From the NCBI RefSeq assembly GCF_000744835.1, contig NZ_JQMS01000001.1:372001-436000 (forward strand): a stretch of DNA of 64,000 nt, written 5' to 3'. The position numbers and the translations under genes are program-made. The notes under the pieces were generated by a model, which searched no databases, had not been told where the DNA came from, and saw nothing but the letters and a program-made list of their open reading frames with translations. Positions 45,608-54,532 of the stretch are shown in pieces. The stretch is from Flavobacterium sp. 83 (lineage in GTDB: Bacteria > Bacteroidota > Bacteroidia > Flavobacteriales > Flavobacteriaceae). Positions within the stretch are counted from its first letter, which is position 1; the number at the start of each line of letters is the position of its first letter.

Positions 45608-46117
45608 TTATTTGATTGTTTTTTTCCAATTACCTTCTGCTTTTAACTTTAAATTAGCTTGGTCTTTATTCCAACTTTTCAATGTATTATTAAAATAAGC
45701 ATTATAAAATAAATATAATTTTTCGTCAACAACCTTAAAAGTTTGTGGGTTTATTTCCACTTTTTCGCCGGAATCCCCCATCGCATAAGCGCACCAACCT
45801 CCAAATTGCGGTTCATATTTCAAAGGGTTTTTTAAGAAATATTCTTTATTTACAGGCATTGAAAAATTATACGTTACCCCTTCGTAAGTTGCTGTTAGTT
45901 CTTTTTTCCCCTTTACAGCTTTCCCTTGTTTAAAATAAGCTACCGGATCGTACCCTTGTAAGGCAACTTTATGTTCTAAATTGAAATGAGTTAATCGACT
46001 ATTTTCGGTTTGTGCAACAGTTGTAAGCGAAATAAAAATAACCAAAAGACAAAGAATCTGTTTTTTACTTCCAAGTTTAAAGCTGTTTTTTTGGCCTTCA
46101 TGTATTTTAGACTTCAT
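45608..46117 (-). CDS. YHS-domain protein with an N-terminal membrane/signal segment
   Basis: A 169-residue protein. Residues 18-36 form a hydrophobic segment ending LTTVAQ, after an unusually long basic leader (MKSKIHEGQKNSFKLGSKK). The YHS region has GYDPVAYFKQGKAVKGKKELTATYEGVTYNF (near residue 55) and FGGWCAYAMGDSGEKVEINP (near 105), where the single Cys of the usual YHS metal site is visible. YHS domains are linked to copper or heavy-metal proteins. It is the first gene of the operon, with a good -7 box at 46159-46166. Confidence 0.78.
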   Translation of the reverse strand: MKSKIHEGQKNSFKLGSKKQILCLLVIFISLTTVAQTENSRLTHFNLEHKVALQGYDPVAYFKQGKAVKGKKELTATYEGVTYNFSMPVNKEYFLKNPLKYEPQFGGWCAYAMGDSGEKVEINPQTFKVVDEKLYLFYNAYFNNTLKSWNKDQANLKLKAEGNWKKTIK

Positions 46118-46158
46118 TGTATTTTAATTTAAAAATGATACTTCGTTTATTTCTTAAA

Positions 46159-46166
46159 CAAAGATA
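46159..46166 (-). promoter_or_regulatory. -7 box of the YHS-DoxX-DinB-NRDE-ATP-grasp-LysE operon
   Basis: TATCTTTG on the minus strand matches TAnnTTTG perfectly. It lies 41 bases before the YHS ATG; the Crp/Fnr gene ends 58 bases upstream of it. No -33 TTTG is at standard spacing, which would fit an activator-dependent promoter. Confidence 0.5.
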
Positions 46167-46224
46167 TTTAGAATCAAAAAAACCATTTGTCAGCTAGTTT
46201 ACAATACGTACGAAATAATTGAAA

Positions 46225-46902
46225 CTATAGTTTTGAAATATCCGAGATAACGATTTCTTTTCGGTTGTAAATCAATGTTCCGTTAGTTTCCATTTCATTG
46301 AGCAATTGAGTCGCAGTCTGTCTTGAAGTACAAATAATCTGTGCAATGTCATTTTGTGTCAGATAATTTTCAATCACCACTTTATTACCTTCTTTTTTAC
46401 CTTCTTTTTCAGCCCAATCTTTTAGAAACTGGAACAATCTGGTTTTTGCATCTTTAGAAATCAAATTAGAATAACTGTTCTTGATGCGTTTCATTTTCAA
46501 ACCAACGAATTTGGTATAAGAGAGCGCCAAACTCGGATTTCGTAATAATAGATCTTCAAAGTCAGCCATTAGAAAGCTACAAATAGCCACGTCATCAGAA
46601 AGCACTTTTGCGTATTCATTCGTTTGATCATCGGTTTCTAAAGTAAGTTCCCCGAATAAATCTCCTTTTTGAATAATGTCTTTTATCGTTTCATTTCCGT
46701 CTTCATCAACCGCGACAATTTTTATAGTTCCTTTTTTTAACAAAAAAATCCTTGGCACATCAGAAGAAGAAAAATAAATAATTTCCCCTTTCTGGGCTTT
46801 TTTAAAACCGGTAATGATACACAACTGCTTAATTTGTCCAAAACTCAATGTTCGAAACAGTTTATGATCGCGCAAATACCAATATTTTAATTCTTCATGC
46901 AT
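46225..46902 (-). CDS. Crp/Fnr family transcriptional regulator
   Basis: A 225-residue regulator. The N-terminal cyclic-nucleotide-binding-like fold (about residues 20-130) has FLLKKGTIKIVAVDEDGNE and GDLFGELTL. The C-terminal winged helix has the recognition helix TQNDIAQIICTSRQTATQLLNEME near residue 178. The N-terminus lacks the CxxCxxC cluster of Fnr, so an Fe-S sensor of that type is unlikely; the effector is unknown. It directly precedes the YHS operon on the same strand and may control it. Confidence 0.88.
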   Translation of the reverse strand: MHEELKYWYLRDHKLFRTLSFGQIKQLCIITGFKKAQKGEIIYFSSSDVPRIFLLKKGTIKIVAVDEDGNETIKDIIQKGDLFGELTLETDDQTNEYAKVLSDDVAICSFLMADFEDLLLRNPSLALSYTKFVGLKMKRIKNSYSNLISKDAKTRLFQFLKDWAEKEGKKEGNKVVIENYLTQNDIAQIICTSRQTATQLLNEMETNGTLIYNRKEIVISDISKL

Positions 46903-46948
46903 AAAGCAGTTCTTTCAGTAAATATATTAAAAAACAATTTAAAAAAAT

Positions 46949-46982
46949 AAAACCCTTTCCAATCGAAATTGAAAAGGGTTTT
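46949..46982 (-). terminator. Terminator after the acyl-CoA dehydrogenase gene
   Basis: AAAACCCTTT-CAAT and ATTG-AAAGGGTTTT (46949-46963 and 46968-46982) form a 15-base stem with one mismatch and a four-base loop, just past the stop at 47002. Confidence 0.8.
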
Positions 46983-47001
46983 AATGACTACAAAATTTTA
47001 T

Positions 47002-48141
47002 TTAAGAAACTAATGTTCTCGAAATCACAATACGTTGAATTTCAGAAGTCCCTTCATATATTTGAGTGATTTTAGCATCACGCATCATACGTTCCACATG
47101 ATACTCGGCAACATAGCCATTCCCACCGTGAATTTGAACTGCTTCAATGGTCGTATCCATAGCGGTTTGGGAAGCAAATAACTTAGCCATTGCTCCAGAT
47201 TGAGAAATATCCATTCCTAAATCTTTTTCGGATGCGGCTTTAAAACACAACATTCTGGCAGCCATAATTTGAGTTGCCATATCCGCTAATTTAAAAGCAA
47301 TCGCTTGGTGTTTGAAAATTTCTTTTCCAAAAGCTTTACGTTCTTGAGAATATTTCAAAGCCAACTCATAAGCACCAGTGGCAATTCCCAATGCTTGAGA
47401 AGCAATTCCTATTCTTCCGCCGTTTAGTACGCTCATCGCAAAATTGAATCCAAATCCGTCTGCTCCAATTCGGTTTTCCTTTGGTACTTTAACATCATTG
47501 AACATTAACGAATGGGTATCTGAACCACGAATTCCCATTTTTTTCTCTTTTGGACCAATATCAAAACCTGCCCAACCTTTTTCAACTATAAATGCATTAA
47601 TTCCTTTATGCCCTTTTTCAACATCAGTTTGAGCAATTACAATATAAGTAGATGCCGAAGATCCATTAGTAATCCAGTTCTTGGTTCCATTCAATAAATA
47701 ATAATCTCCTTTATCGATTGCAGTTGTTTTTTGCGAAGTCGCATCAGAACCTGCTTCAGGCTCAGACAAACAAAAAGCACCTATTACTTCTCCTTTAGCA
47801 AGAGGAACTAAGTATTTCATTTTTTGCTCTTCATTGCAGTACTTTTCTAAACCTGCACAAACCAAAGAGTTATTTACAGACATCACCACTGCTGAAGATG
47901 CATCTACTTTAGCAATTTCAGTAATCGCCAAAACATAAGAAACGCTGTCCAATCCAGAACCGCCATATTTAGGATCCACCATCATTCCTAAAAAACCAAG
48001 CTCCGCCATTTTTTTTACCTGCTCCGTTGGAAATTTAGAGAATTCGTCTCTTTCAATAACACCTGGCAATAATTCGTTTTGAGCAAAATCTCTAGCTGCT
48101 TGCTGAATCATTAACTGCTCCTCGGTTAGATTAAAATCCAT
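47002..48141 (-). CDS. Acyl-CoA dehydrogenase (short-chain/butyryl-CoA type)
   Basis: A 379-residue flavoprotein that forms trans-2-enoyl-CoA from acyl-CoA. The order is N-terminal helices (MDFNLTEEQLMIQQAARDFA), the FAD segment FCLSEPEAGSDATS near residue 127, WITNGSSAS near 160, RIGIASQALGIA near 245, and the catalytic Glu363 in IYEGTSEIQR. The glutamate at this place is typical of short/medium-chain types, unlike isovaleryl-CoA dehydrogenase where it lies earlier. No partner beta-oxidation or ETF genes are adjacent. Confidence 0.93.
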   Translation of the reverse strand: MDFNLTEEQLMIQQAARDFAQNELLPGVIERDEFSKFPTEQVKKMAELGFLGMMVDPKYGGSGLDSVSYVLAITEIAKVDASSAVVMSVNNSLVCAGLEKYCNEEQKMKYLVPLAKGEVIGAFCLSEPEAGSDATSQKTTAIDKGDYYLLNGTKNWITNGSSASTYIVIAQTDVEKGHKGINAFIVEKGWAGFDIGPKEKKMGIRGSDTHSLMFNDVKVPKENRIGADGFGFNFAMSVLNGGRIGIASQALGIATGAYELALKYSQERKAFGKEIFKHQAIAFKLADMATQIMAARMLCFKAASEKDLGMDISQSGAMAKLFASQTAMDTTIEAVQIHGGNGYVAEYHVERMMRDAKITQIYEGTSEIQRIVISRTLVS

Positions 48142-48320
48142 AACTATATATTGTTTATTTTATTAAAATTTCAACTCTACAAATAAAAGTAAAATTACTC
48201 AATTACAATCCTTAAATTTACAGCTTAAGAATTTTTTTTATATATTTTACTTTTCGTTTTAAAATTGATGATTGTTTTGATTTGCTTCCATTAAATTACT
48301 TTTTATTTAAAAAAAGCACC

Positions 48321-48328
48321 CAAAGATA
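48321..48328 (-). promoter_or_regulatory. Putative -7 box of the acyl-CoA dehydrogenase gene
   Basis: TATCTTTG on the minus strand is a perfect TAnnTTTG match, in the divergent region shared with anmK. The leader would be about 175 bases, which is long. Confidence 0.35.
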
Positions 48329-48348
48329 CTTTTTTATTATGAAATTAC

Positions 48349-48356
48349 TAATTTTG
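48349..48356 (+). promoter_or_regulatory. -7 box of anmK
   Basis: TAATTTTG matches TAnnTTTG perfectly and lies 17 bases before the anmK ATG. Confidence 0.5.
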
Positions 48357-48373
48357 ATTTAGAATTTTATTCA

Positions 48374-49444
48374 ATGAAGGAAGATTACTATAACGTTATC
48401 GGAGTAATGTCAGGAACTTCGCTTGACGGAGTCGATTTAGCACATATTCAATTTAGTGTAAAGAATGATAAATGGGCTTTTGAAATACTGGAAAGCGAAA
48501 CAATTCCATACGGTTTAAACTTGATAAAACACTTAAAATCTGCTGTTGATTATTCTAAAGAGCAACTCGAAAAATTAAATCAAGATTACACAAAACTCTT
48601 GGCCTTAATCATTACAGATTTCATCAAAAAATATAACATCGAAAACCTCGATGCCGTTTGTTCTCATGGACATACTATTTTACACCAACCTCAAAACGGG
48701 TTTACGCTTCAAATTGGAAATTTATCCGAAATCGCTTCTTTAATTCACCAAACCGTAGTCTGCGACTTTAGAGTACAAGATGTCCAACTTGGCGGTCAAG
48801 GTGCTCCTTTAGTTCCCATTGGCGACCAAATATTATTTCCTGAATACGATTATTGCATGAATTTAGGTGGTTTTTCGAATGTATCTTTTGAACAAAATAA
48901 CAAAAGAATTGCCTTTGATATTTCACCGGTAAATACGGTTTTGAATTTTTATGCCAATCAATTGGGATTGGATTATGACAATAAAGGAATTATTTCAAAA
49001 ACAGGCAAAATCAATGAAACTTTATTAAAACAGCTTAATGCTTTGGACTTTTACAAAAAGGCTTTCCCAAAATCGTTAGGTTTTGAATTTGTAAAAGAAA
49101 CTGTTTTACCTTTAATTGAACGTTTCGAAATTGCTATTGAAGACAAATTATGCACGTTCACTGAACATGTGGCGTTACAAATTGCTTTGGCTTTGCCTAA
49201 TAAAAACGGAAGTCTTTATATAACTGGCGGTGGTGCATACAATGACTTTCTTATTGAACGTATTCAATCCTATTTACCGGAAATGAAAATTATAATTCCT
49301 TCTGCAAAGATCCTGGAATTCAAAGAAGCGTTGATTTTTGCGTTACTAGGCGTATTAAAATTACGAGAAGAAATCAATGTTTTGAGCAGTGTTACGGGTG
49401 CTAAAATGGATCACAGCTCTGGAAATGTTTATTACTCAAAATAA
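48374..49444 (+). CDS. anmK: Anhydro-N-acetylmuramic acid kinase
   Basis: A 356-residue sugar kinase that opens and phosphorylates 1,6-anhydroMurNAc to MurNAc-6-phosphate in cell-wall recycling. It starts YYNVIGVMSGTSLDGVDLAH, whose GVMSGTSLDG loop binds ATP. The active-site Asp is in the segment CDFRVQDVQLGGQGAPLVPIGD near residue 135-155, and NLGGFSNVS near 165 plus TGGGAYNDFLIERI near 290 are typical. It fits with mpl as part of peptidoglycan recycling. It is followed 67 bases later by the amino-acid dehydrogenase gene. Confidence 0.95.
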   Translation: MKEDYYNVIGVMSGTSLDGVDLAHIQFSVKNDKWAFEILESETIPYGLNLIKHLKSAVDYSKEQLEKLNQDYTKLLALIITDFIKKYNIENLDAVCSHGHTILHQPQNGFTLQIGNLSEIASLIHQTVVCDFRVQDVQLGGQGAPLVPIGDQILFPEYDYCMNLGGFSNVSFEQNNKRIAFDISPVNTVLNFYANQLGLDYDNKGIISKTGKINETLLKQLNALDFYKKAFPKSLGFEFVKETVLPLIERFEIAIEDKLCTFTEHVALQIALALPNKNGSLYITGGGAYNDFLIERIQSYLPEMKIIIPSAKILEFKEALIFALLGVLKLREEINVLSSVTGAKMDHSSGNVYYSK

Positions 49445-49511
49445 TATTAAAAATACATAATTCGCATTATTCTATTTTTTATATTTGTCAAAATTAAACA
49501 TATCGCAATAA

Positions 49512-50738
49512 ATGAAAGATTTATTAAAGAAATTCGAAAATAAAGAACCTGAGATAGTTTTCCATTGGAAAGATGCTGAAACCGAAGCCGAAGGTTGGAC
49601 TGTGATTAATTCACTTCGTGGTGGCGCCGCTGGCGGTGGAACCCGTATGAGAAAAGGATTGGATATGAATGAAGTTTTGTCTTTGGCAAAAACAATGGAA
49701 GTGAAATTTTCGGTTTCAGGACCTGCTATTGGCGGTGCTAAATCCGGAATTAATTTTGACCCGAATGATCCAAGGAAAAAAGGCGTTTTGCAACGTTGGT
49801 ACAAAGCTGTTTCTCCTTTATTGAAAAGTTATTACGGAACCGGAGGCGATTTGAATGTAGATGAAATTCATGAAGTAATCCCCATGACGGAAGAATGTGG
49901 TGTTTGGCATCCACAAGAAGGCGTTTTTAACGGGCATTTCAAACCTACCGAAGCGGATAAAATCAACAGAATTGGTCAATTGCGTCAAGGTGTGGTTAAA
50001 GTAATTGAGAATCCGAAATTCTCACCGGATGTTTCTCGAAAATATACCATTGCAGATATGATTACCGGTTTTGGCGTTGCCGAAGCAGTTCGTAATTATT
50101 ATACTATTTATGGCGGAGATGTAAAAGGCAAGAAAGCCATTGTCCAAGGTTTTGGAAATGTAGGTTCAGCTGCAGCATTTTATTTGGCCGAAATGGGTGC
50201 AAAAATCATCGGAATTATTGATAGAGATGGCGGACTAATTAATGAAGAAGGTTTTTCTTTCGAAGAAATAAGAGCATTATTCCTTGCTAAAGACGGAAAC
50301 AAACTGGTTGCCGAAAACATAATCCCTTTTGAAGAAATCAATCAAAAAATCTGGACAATTGGTGCTGAAATATTCACTCCTTGCGCTGCTTCCAGATTAG
50401 TAACTCAATCTCAAATTGACAGCTTGATCGCTAATGGTCTTGAAGTAATTTCATGTGGCGCTAATGTTCCTTTTGCCGACAAGGAAATATTTTTTGGCCC
50501 AATTATGGAAGACGTAGATCATAAAGTGAGTTTAATTCCTGATTTTATTTCGAATTGTGGAATGGCAAGAGTTTTTGCTTATTTCATGGAAAAGAAAGTA
50601 CAAATGACGGATGAAGCCATCTTTCAAGACACATCAGAAACCATTAAAAAGGCAATTGAAAAAGCACATGATTTGAATCCTAGCAAAACAAATATTAGTG
50701 CAACTGCTTTCGAAATTGCATTGAAACAGCTTACTTAA
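49512..50738 (+). CDS. Glu/Leu/Phe/Val family dehydrogenase
   Basis: A 408-residue NAD(P)-dependent oxidative deaminase. The substrate domain has GGAAGGGTRMRKG near residue 36 and the catalytic Lys in GGAKSGI near 76. The Rossmann domain has VQGFGNVGSAAAFYLAEMG near 212. It differs from hexameric GdhA (about 450 residues); which amino acid it uses cannot be told by eye. A strong hairpin follows. Promoter signals in the 67-base gap after anmK are unclear, so it may be co-transcribed. Confidence 0.88.
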   Translation: MKDLLKKFENKEPEIVFHWKDAETEAEGWTVINSLRGGAAGGGTRMRKGLDMNEVLSLAKTMEVKFSVSGPAIGGAKSGINFDPNDPRKKGVLQRWYKAVSPLLKSYYGTGGDLNVDEIHEVIPMTEECGVWHPQEGVFNGHFKPTEADKINRIGQLRQGVVKVIENPKFSPDVSRKYTIADMITGFGVAEAVRNYYTIYGGDVKGKKAIVQGFGNVGSAAAFYLAEMGAKIIGIIDRDGGLINEEGFSFEEIRALFLAKDGNKLVAENIIPFEEINQKIWTIGAEIFTPCAASRLVTQSQIDSLIANGLEVISCGANVPFADKEIFFGPIMEDVDHKVSLIPDFISNCGMARVFAYFMEKKVQMTDEAIFQDTSETIKKAIEKAHDLNPSKTNISATAFEIALKQLT

Positions 50739-50762
50739 GAATAGCATTCATAAAACATATTT

Positions 50763-50817
50763 GAACCGGGATTAAGTAGATTATGCAACATCTATTCAAT
50801 CCCGGTTCCTTTTTTTT
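50763..50817 (+). terminator. Terminator after the amino-acid dehydrogenase gene
   Basis: GAACCGGGATT (50763-50773) pairs exactly with AATCCCGGTTC (50798-50808); a run of T follows the 24-base loop. Confidence 0.75.
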
Positions 50818-50931
50818 AATTTTAAACAAAAGTAAACTTATTTATATTCTGTCCGTAGCTTTTTACTCTTGACAATTTTTAGTACTTTTCAACGTTTTTT
50901 AGTAATACACTTTTTTAAATTTAAAATACAA

Positions 50932-51831
50932 ATGAGTTCCACCATTTCATCAGACCAAAAGAAATCTTTAGCGATATCCATTCTTTTGTATGCGACAATG
51001 TTGTTGATTTTATTTTTCATACGCTTTTGGCCACCAGCAAACATGGCTGAACTTGCCGGAGGTGGCGGAGGTGGTGGCGTTACAGTGAATTTTGGAGATA
51101 GCGATTTAGGTTCAGGAGCGAATTATAAAAGTGAAGTCCTAGAAGTAAAAAATCAAACCAAACAAACACCAACAAAAACAATACCCCAAGAAGCTATCTT
51201 ATCCCAGGAAAACACCACAGAAGAAAGTGTTGTCATTCCACAAAAAGAGAAACCTAAAAAACCAATAACTGTTGTAAAAGAAGAACCAAAACCGGTGGTT
51301 GTAAAACCCAAAGTTTCTAACAATACTAACGATGCATTATCCAGTATTCTAAAAGGTTCCAACAAAGGCGGTGATGGCGATGACAAAGCAGCCGGAAATA
51401 AAGGAAAATCAAACGGAAGTTTAAGTTCAAATGGTTATTATGGAACTGGCGGTTCCGGAGGAGGAACGGGTGGCGGAAATGGTACTGGAAACGGAATAGG
51501 AACCGGAAGCGGATACGGATCTGGTAACGGTGGAGGAAACGGAAGTGGTTCTGGTGGCGGTAGCGGTTACTCGCTGGGAAACAGAAAAGCAGTTTCAAAA
51601 CCCGCTCCAAAATACACCTGCAACGAAGAAGGAAAAGTAGTTGTAGAAGTTTCTGTAGATAGAAATGGAAGAACCATAAACGCAATTGCTGGCATAAAAG
51701 GAACCACTAATACCGCGCGATGTTTACTGGACCAAGCTAGAATCGCAGCAATGAACACTAAATGGGACGCCAGCAGTGATGCCCCAGAAAAACAAGTCGG
51801 CAAGATTGTCTACAATTTCAATTTGAATTAA
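50932..51831 (+). CDS. TonB-like energy transducer with glycine-rich linker
   Basis: A 299-residue inner-membrane protein from the ATG at 50932 (MSSTISSDQKKSLAISIL); the frame extends 21 codons further up, without family support. One transmembrane helix (about residues 13-33) is followed by a Gly patch, a Pro/Lys-rich stretch (about 80-125), and a long Gly/Ser/Asn-rich low-complexity linker (about 160-220). The C-terminal domain (about 225-299, EGKVVVEVSVDRNGRTI) has the TonB pattern. It would span the periplasm and pass energy from ExbB/ExbD, encoded convergently just after it, to outer-membrane transporters. Confidence 0.78.
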   Translation: MSSTISSDQKKSLAISILLYATMLLILFFIRFWPPANMAELAGGGGGGGVTVNFGDSDLGSGANYKSEVLEVKNQTKQTPTKTIPQEAILSQENTTEESVVIPQKEKPKKPITVVKEEPKPVVVKPKVSNNTNDALSSILKGSNKGGDGDDKAAGNKGKSNGSLSSNGYYGTGGSGGGTGGGNGTGNGIGTGSGYGSGNGGGNGSGSGGGSGYSLGNRKAVSKPAPKYTCNEEGKVVVEVSVDRNGRTINAIAGIKGTTNTARCLLDQARIAAMNTKWDASSDAPEKQVGKIVYNFNLN

Positions 51832-51863
51832 GAATAAATTGCAAATCAAAATAATTCAAACCT

Positions 51864-51897
51864 AAAATGCCTCGACAAGTCGAAGCATTTTTTTTAT
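51864..51897. terminator. Bidirectional terminator between the TonB-like and ExbD genes
   Basis: AAAATGC-TCGAC (from 51864) pairs with GTCGA-GCATTTT, with one mismatch and a two-base loop, then nine T on the plus strand and four on the other. Confidence 0.75.
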
Positions 51898-51956
51898 ATA
51901 ATCAATGTACTATTCAAATCAATTTAAACAGAAAAGTCAGGTTCTAAACCATTTTT

Positions 51957-52352
51957 TTACTTTGGACTGGTGGCAATCACAAACTTCAAATTGTTCTTTA
52001 CTCCTATTTGCAATACATCAACTAAATCCTGCACTTGCAAATTAAACGGAATTCTTACCACAACGGTTTGATCCTTTTCACTATTCATTTTAGACATCAA
52101 AGTCGCTTCTAACTCTTCAAATGCTACTGGTTGTTTGTCGATATAGAATTTCTTATCTTCCGTAACTGACAAACTGATGTATTGCTTGTTGGTTTTCTCG
52201 TTTGCTTTTGCTTTTGGCAATGTCATTTTTATAACATTTGGATTCGCCAAAGTGGATATAATAAGAAAAAATAACAACAAGAAAAACATAATATCACTTA
52301 ATGACGAAGTAGCCACTTCGGCATGAAATCTTCTTTTTCGTTTTATAGACAT
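51957..52352 (-). CDS. ExbD/TolR family biopolymer transport protein
   Basis: A 131-residue protein with one transmembrane helix (about residues 15-37) holding the proton-path Asp in SLSDIMFFLLLFFLII. The periplasmic domain (about 45-131) has the ExbD beta-alpha pattern with VVRIPFNLQVQDLVDVLQIGVKNNLKFVIAT. With ExbB it forms the proton channel that energises TonB. It follows ExbB after one base, so the two are coupled. Confidence 0.92.
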   Translation of the reverse strand: MSIKRKRRFHAEVATSSLSDIMFFLLLFFLIISTLANPNVIKMTLPKAKANEKTNKQYISLSVTEDKKFYIDKQPVAFEELEATLMSKMNSEKDQTVVVRIPFNLQVQDLVDVLQIGVKNNLKFVIATSPK

Positions 52353-52353
52353 G

Positions 52354-53049
52354 TTACGATCTTTGAATAATATTTACGAATTCCAATATTTGTTTTTGAA
52401 TTTTTAAAGCAAAATTATCAATTTTTCCGTTTAATAAGTGGTACGCACTATAAGCGATAATACCAACCAATAATCCAGAACCACTACTGATCATTTTCTC
52501 ATACAAACCCCCAGAAATATTACCAATACTAATATTTTCAGTAACTGAAATACTATAAAATATTTTAATTACCCCAGAAATAGTCCCAATAAATCCTAAT
52601 GTTGGCGCAATACCTGCAATAAGACCCAATTGACCTAAATACTTCTCCATTTCCCCAATTTCAATATCGGCAGCGCGATCCATATTAGATTCAATCTCAG
52701 CAATTGGCCTACCAATAACCAAGACTCCTTCTTTAATAATATTACCTGAAGCCGTATTGCTTCTTTCGGCAATAGATCGTGCCATATCCAAATTACCTGA
52801 ATTTAGATTATCTCTAATATCTAACATCAAACGGCTATCAATTTTTGATGCTTTATTAATATACAACGTACGTTCTATAATCAAATAAAAAGTATAGAAT
52901 AATAGGATTGAAATTGGTATTAAGAAGAACCCTCCTTTTAAAATAAATTCCAAAACAGAAATTTCAGTATTTGGAGCAATTTTCTCGATTACCACGTTTG
53001 ACGCAGCATTAGCAATAGTGTCGGCCTGTAATTGTATAAAACTAAACAT
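52354..53049 (-). CDS. ExbB/TolQ/MotA family proton channel protein
   Basis: A 231-residue inner-membrane protein with three transmembrane segments: about residues 35-55, 140-165 and 185-205. The conserved cytoplasmic and membrane stretch YLGQLGLIAGIAPTLGFIGTISGVIKIF (near 141) is the hallmark of the family. It pairs with the ExbD encoded next. The gene is divergent from folC and convergent, via exbD, with the TonB-like gene. Confidence 0.93.
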   Translation of the reverse strand: MFSFIQLQADTIANAASNVVIEKIAPNTEISVLEFILKGGFFLIPISILLFYTFYLIIERTLYINKASKIDSRLMLDIRDNLNSGNLDMARSIAERSNTASGNIIKEGVLVIGRPIAEIESNMDRAADIEIGEMEKYLGQLGLIAGIAPTLGFIGTISGVIKIFYSISVTENISIGNISGGLYEKMISSGSGLLVGIIAYSAYHLLNGKIDNFALKIQKQILEFVNIIQRS

Positions 53050-53179
53050 ATATTATTATTGATTTTTACTCATTAATTCTAAAAATTATTTCAATTTTGC
53101 AATAAAGATACTTTTCGATCTAATATTAAACTAAAAAAATCGAAAAATATTTTAAACAACAACTATTTTATTAAAAAAA

Positions 53180-54415
53180 ATGAACTATCAGGAAACTATA
53201 AATTGGATGTTTAGTCAACTCCCGATGTACCAACTTCAGGGCGCTTCGGCCTATAAAAAAGATTTAACCAATACTCATTTACTAATAGCTCATCTTGATA
53301 ACCCCCAAGAAAAACTAAAATGCATTCATATTGCAGGAACTAATGGGAAAGGTTCTACCTCCCATATGCTGGCTTCGATACTTCAGGAAGCGGGCTATAA
53401 AGTGGGACTATACACTTCGCCTCATTTAAAAGATTTCAGAGAACGGATTAAAATCAATGGAATTGAAATTTCCGAAGATTTTGTAACCGACTTTACAAAT
53501 AAGCACAAAGCTTTTTTTGAAGCAAACGACATGAGTTTCTTTGAAATGACCGTTGGATTGGCTTTTGATTATTTTGCAAAAGAAAAAGTAGACATCGCCA
53601 TTATAGAAGTTGGAATGGGTGGAAGACTGGACGCTACCAATATCATTACGCCACTTGTATCGGTTATTACGAATATTGGACTGGATCACACGCAATTTCT
53701 TGGTAACACACTTGAAGCTGTTGCTTTTGAAAAAGCAGGAATCATCAAACCAAATATTCCCGTAATTATTGGAGAATACACTCCTGAAACGAAACCAGTT
53801 TTTTTGGCCAAAGCCAATGAATGTAACTCGGAAATCTATTTTGCTTCTGATTTAATCACAAAAACCTATTCTTCCGACTTAATTGGTGATTATCAGCTGC
53901 ATAATAAAAAAAACGCGATACAAACAATTGCTATTTTAAACGAGCAAAAAGAATTCAAAATTAGTCAAGAGAACATTAAATCCGGTTTGTTGCAAGTGGT
54001 AAAAAATACAGGACTTCAAGGAAGATGGCAACAACTAGGCGAATTTCCTAAAGTCATTTGCGATACGGCACACAATAAAAACGGATTAGAAATTGTCCTG
54101 AGCCAAATTCAAAAAGAAACGTTTGAAAAATTGCATATTGTACTTGGAGTGGTAAATGATAAAGATTTGGATGAAGTCTTGCCTTTATTCCCAGAAAATG
54201 CTATTTATTATTTCTGTAAACCAAACATTCCCCGTGGTTTAGACACTACTATTTTACAAGAAAAAGCAAAAAAACACAACCTTAACGGAAACACATACTC
54301 TTCTGTAACAGAAGCTTACATGTCCGCTAAGAATAATGCTACAAAAAATGATTTTATTTTTATTGGCGGTAGTACGTTTGTAGTAGCCGAATTACCTTTA
54401 AATACTGGGATTTAA
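53180..54415 (+). CDS. folC: Bifunctional folylpolyglutamate synthase/dihydrofolate synthase
   Basis: A 411-residue Mur-ligase-like enzyme adding glutamate to (dihydro)folate. The opening YQETINWMFSQLPMYQLQGASAYKKDL is typical of FolC. P-loop IAGTNGKGSTSHMLASIL is near residue 51, then DFRERIKING near 94, VGMGGRLDATN near 143, and TNIGLDHTQFLG near 165 with the metal-binding His. It is divergent from exbB, and a 117-base gap separates it from the next gene. Confidence 0.95.
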   Translation: MNYQETINWMFSQLPMYQLQGASAYKKDLTNTHLLIAHLDNPQEKLKCIHIAGTNGKGSTSHMLASILQEAGYKVGLYTSPHLKDFRERIKINGIEISEDFVTDFTNKHKAFFEANDMSFFEMTVGLAFDYFAKEKVDIAIIEVGMGGRLDATNIITPLVSVITNIGLDHTQFLGNTLEAVAFEKAGIIKPNIPVIIGEYTPETKPVFLAKANECNSEIYFASDLITKTYSSDLIGDYQLHNKKNAIQTIAILNEQKEFKISQENIKSGLLQVVKNTGLQGRWQQLGEFPKVICDTAHNKNGLEIVLSQIQKETFEKLHIVLGVVNDKDLDEVLPLFPENAIYYFCKPNIPRGLDTTILQEKAKKHNLNGNTYSSVTEAYMSAKNNATKNDFIFIGGSTFVVAELPLNTGI

Positions 54416-54532
54416 CTTTGAACGATAATTATCCCACAAAATAAATTATCAAAACACGCAACTGCTTGACTCATAATTAGTTAAATTTATGTGACTATTT
54501 TTATTTATTAATCACTTAATTCTCAAACTATT

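Noticed and set aside
51326..51685. A 119-residue Arg/His/Leu-rich frame on the minus strand
   Set aside because: It is the antisense of the Gly/Ser codon run in the TonB-like gene; its composition follows from that and there is no start context or homology pattern.
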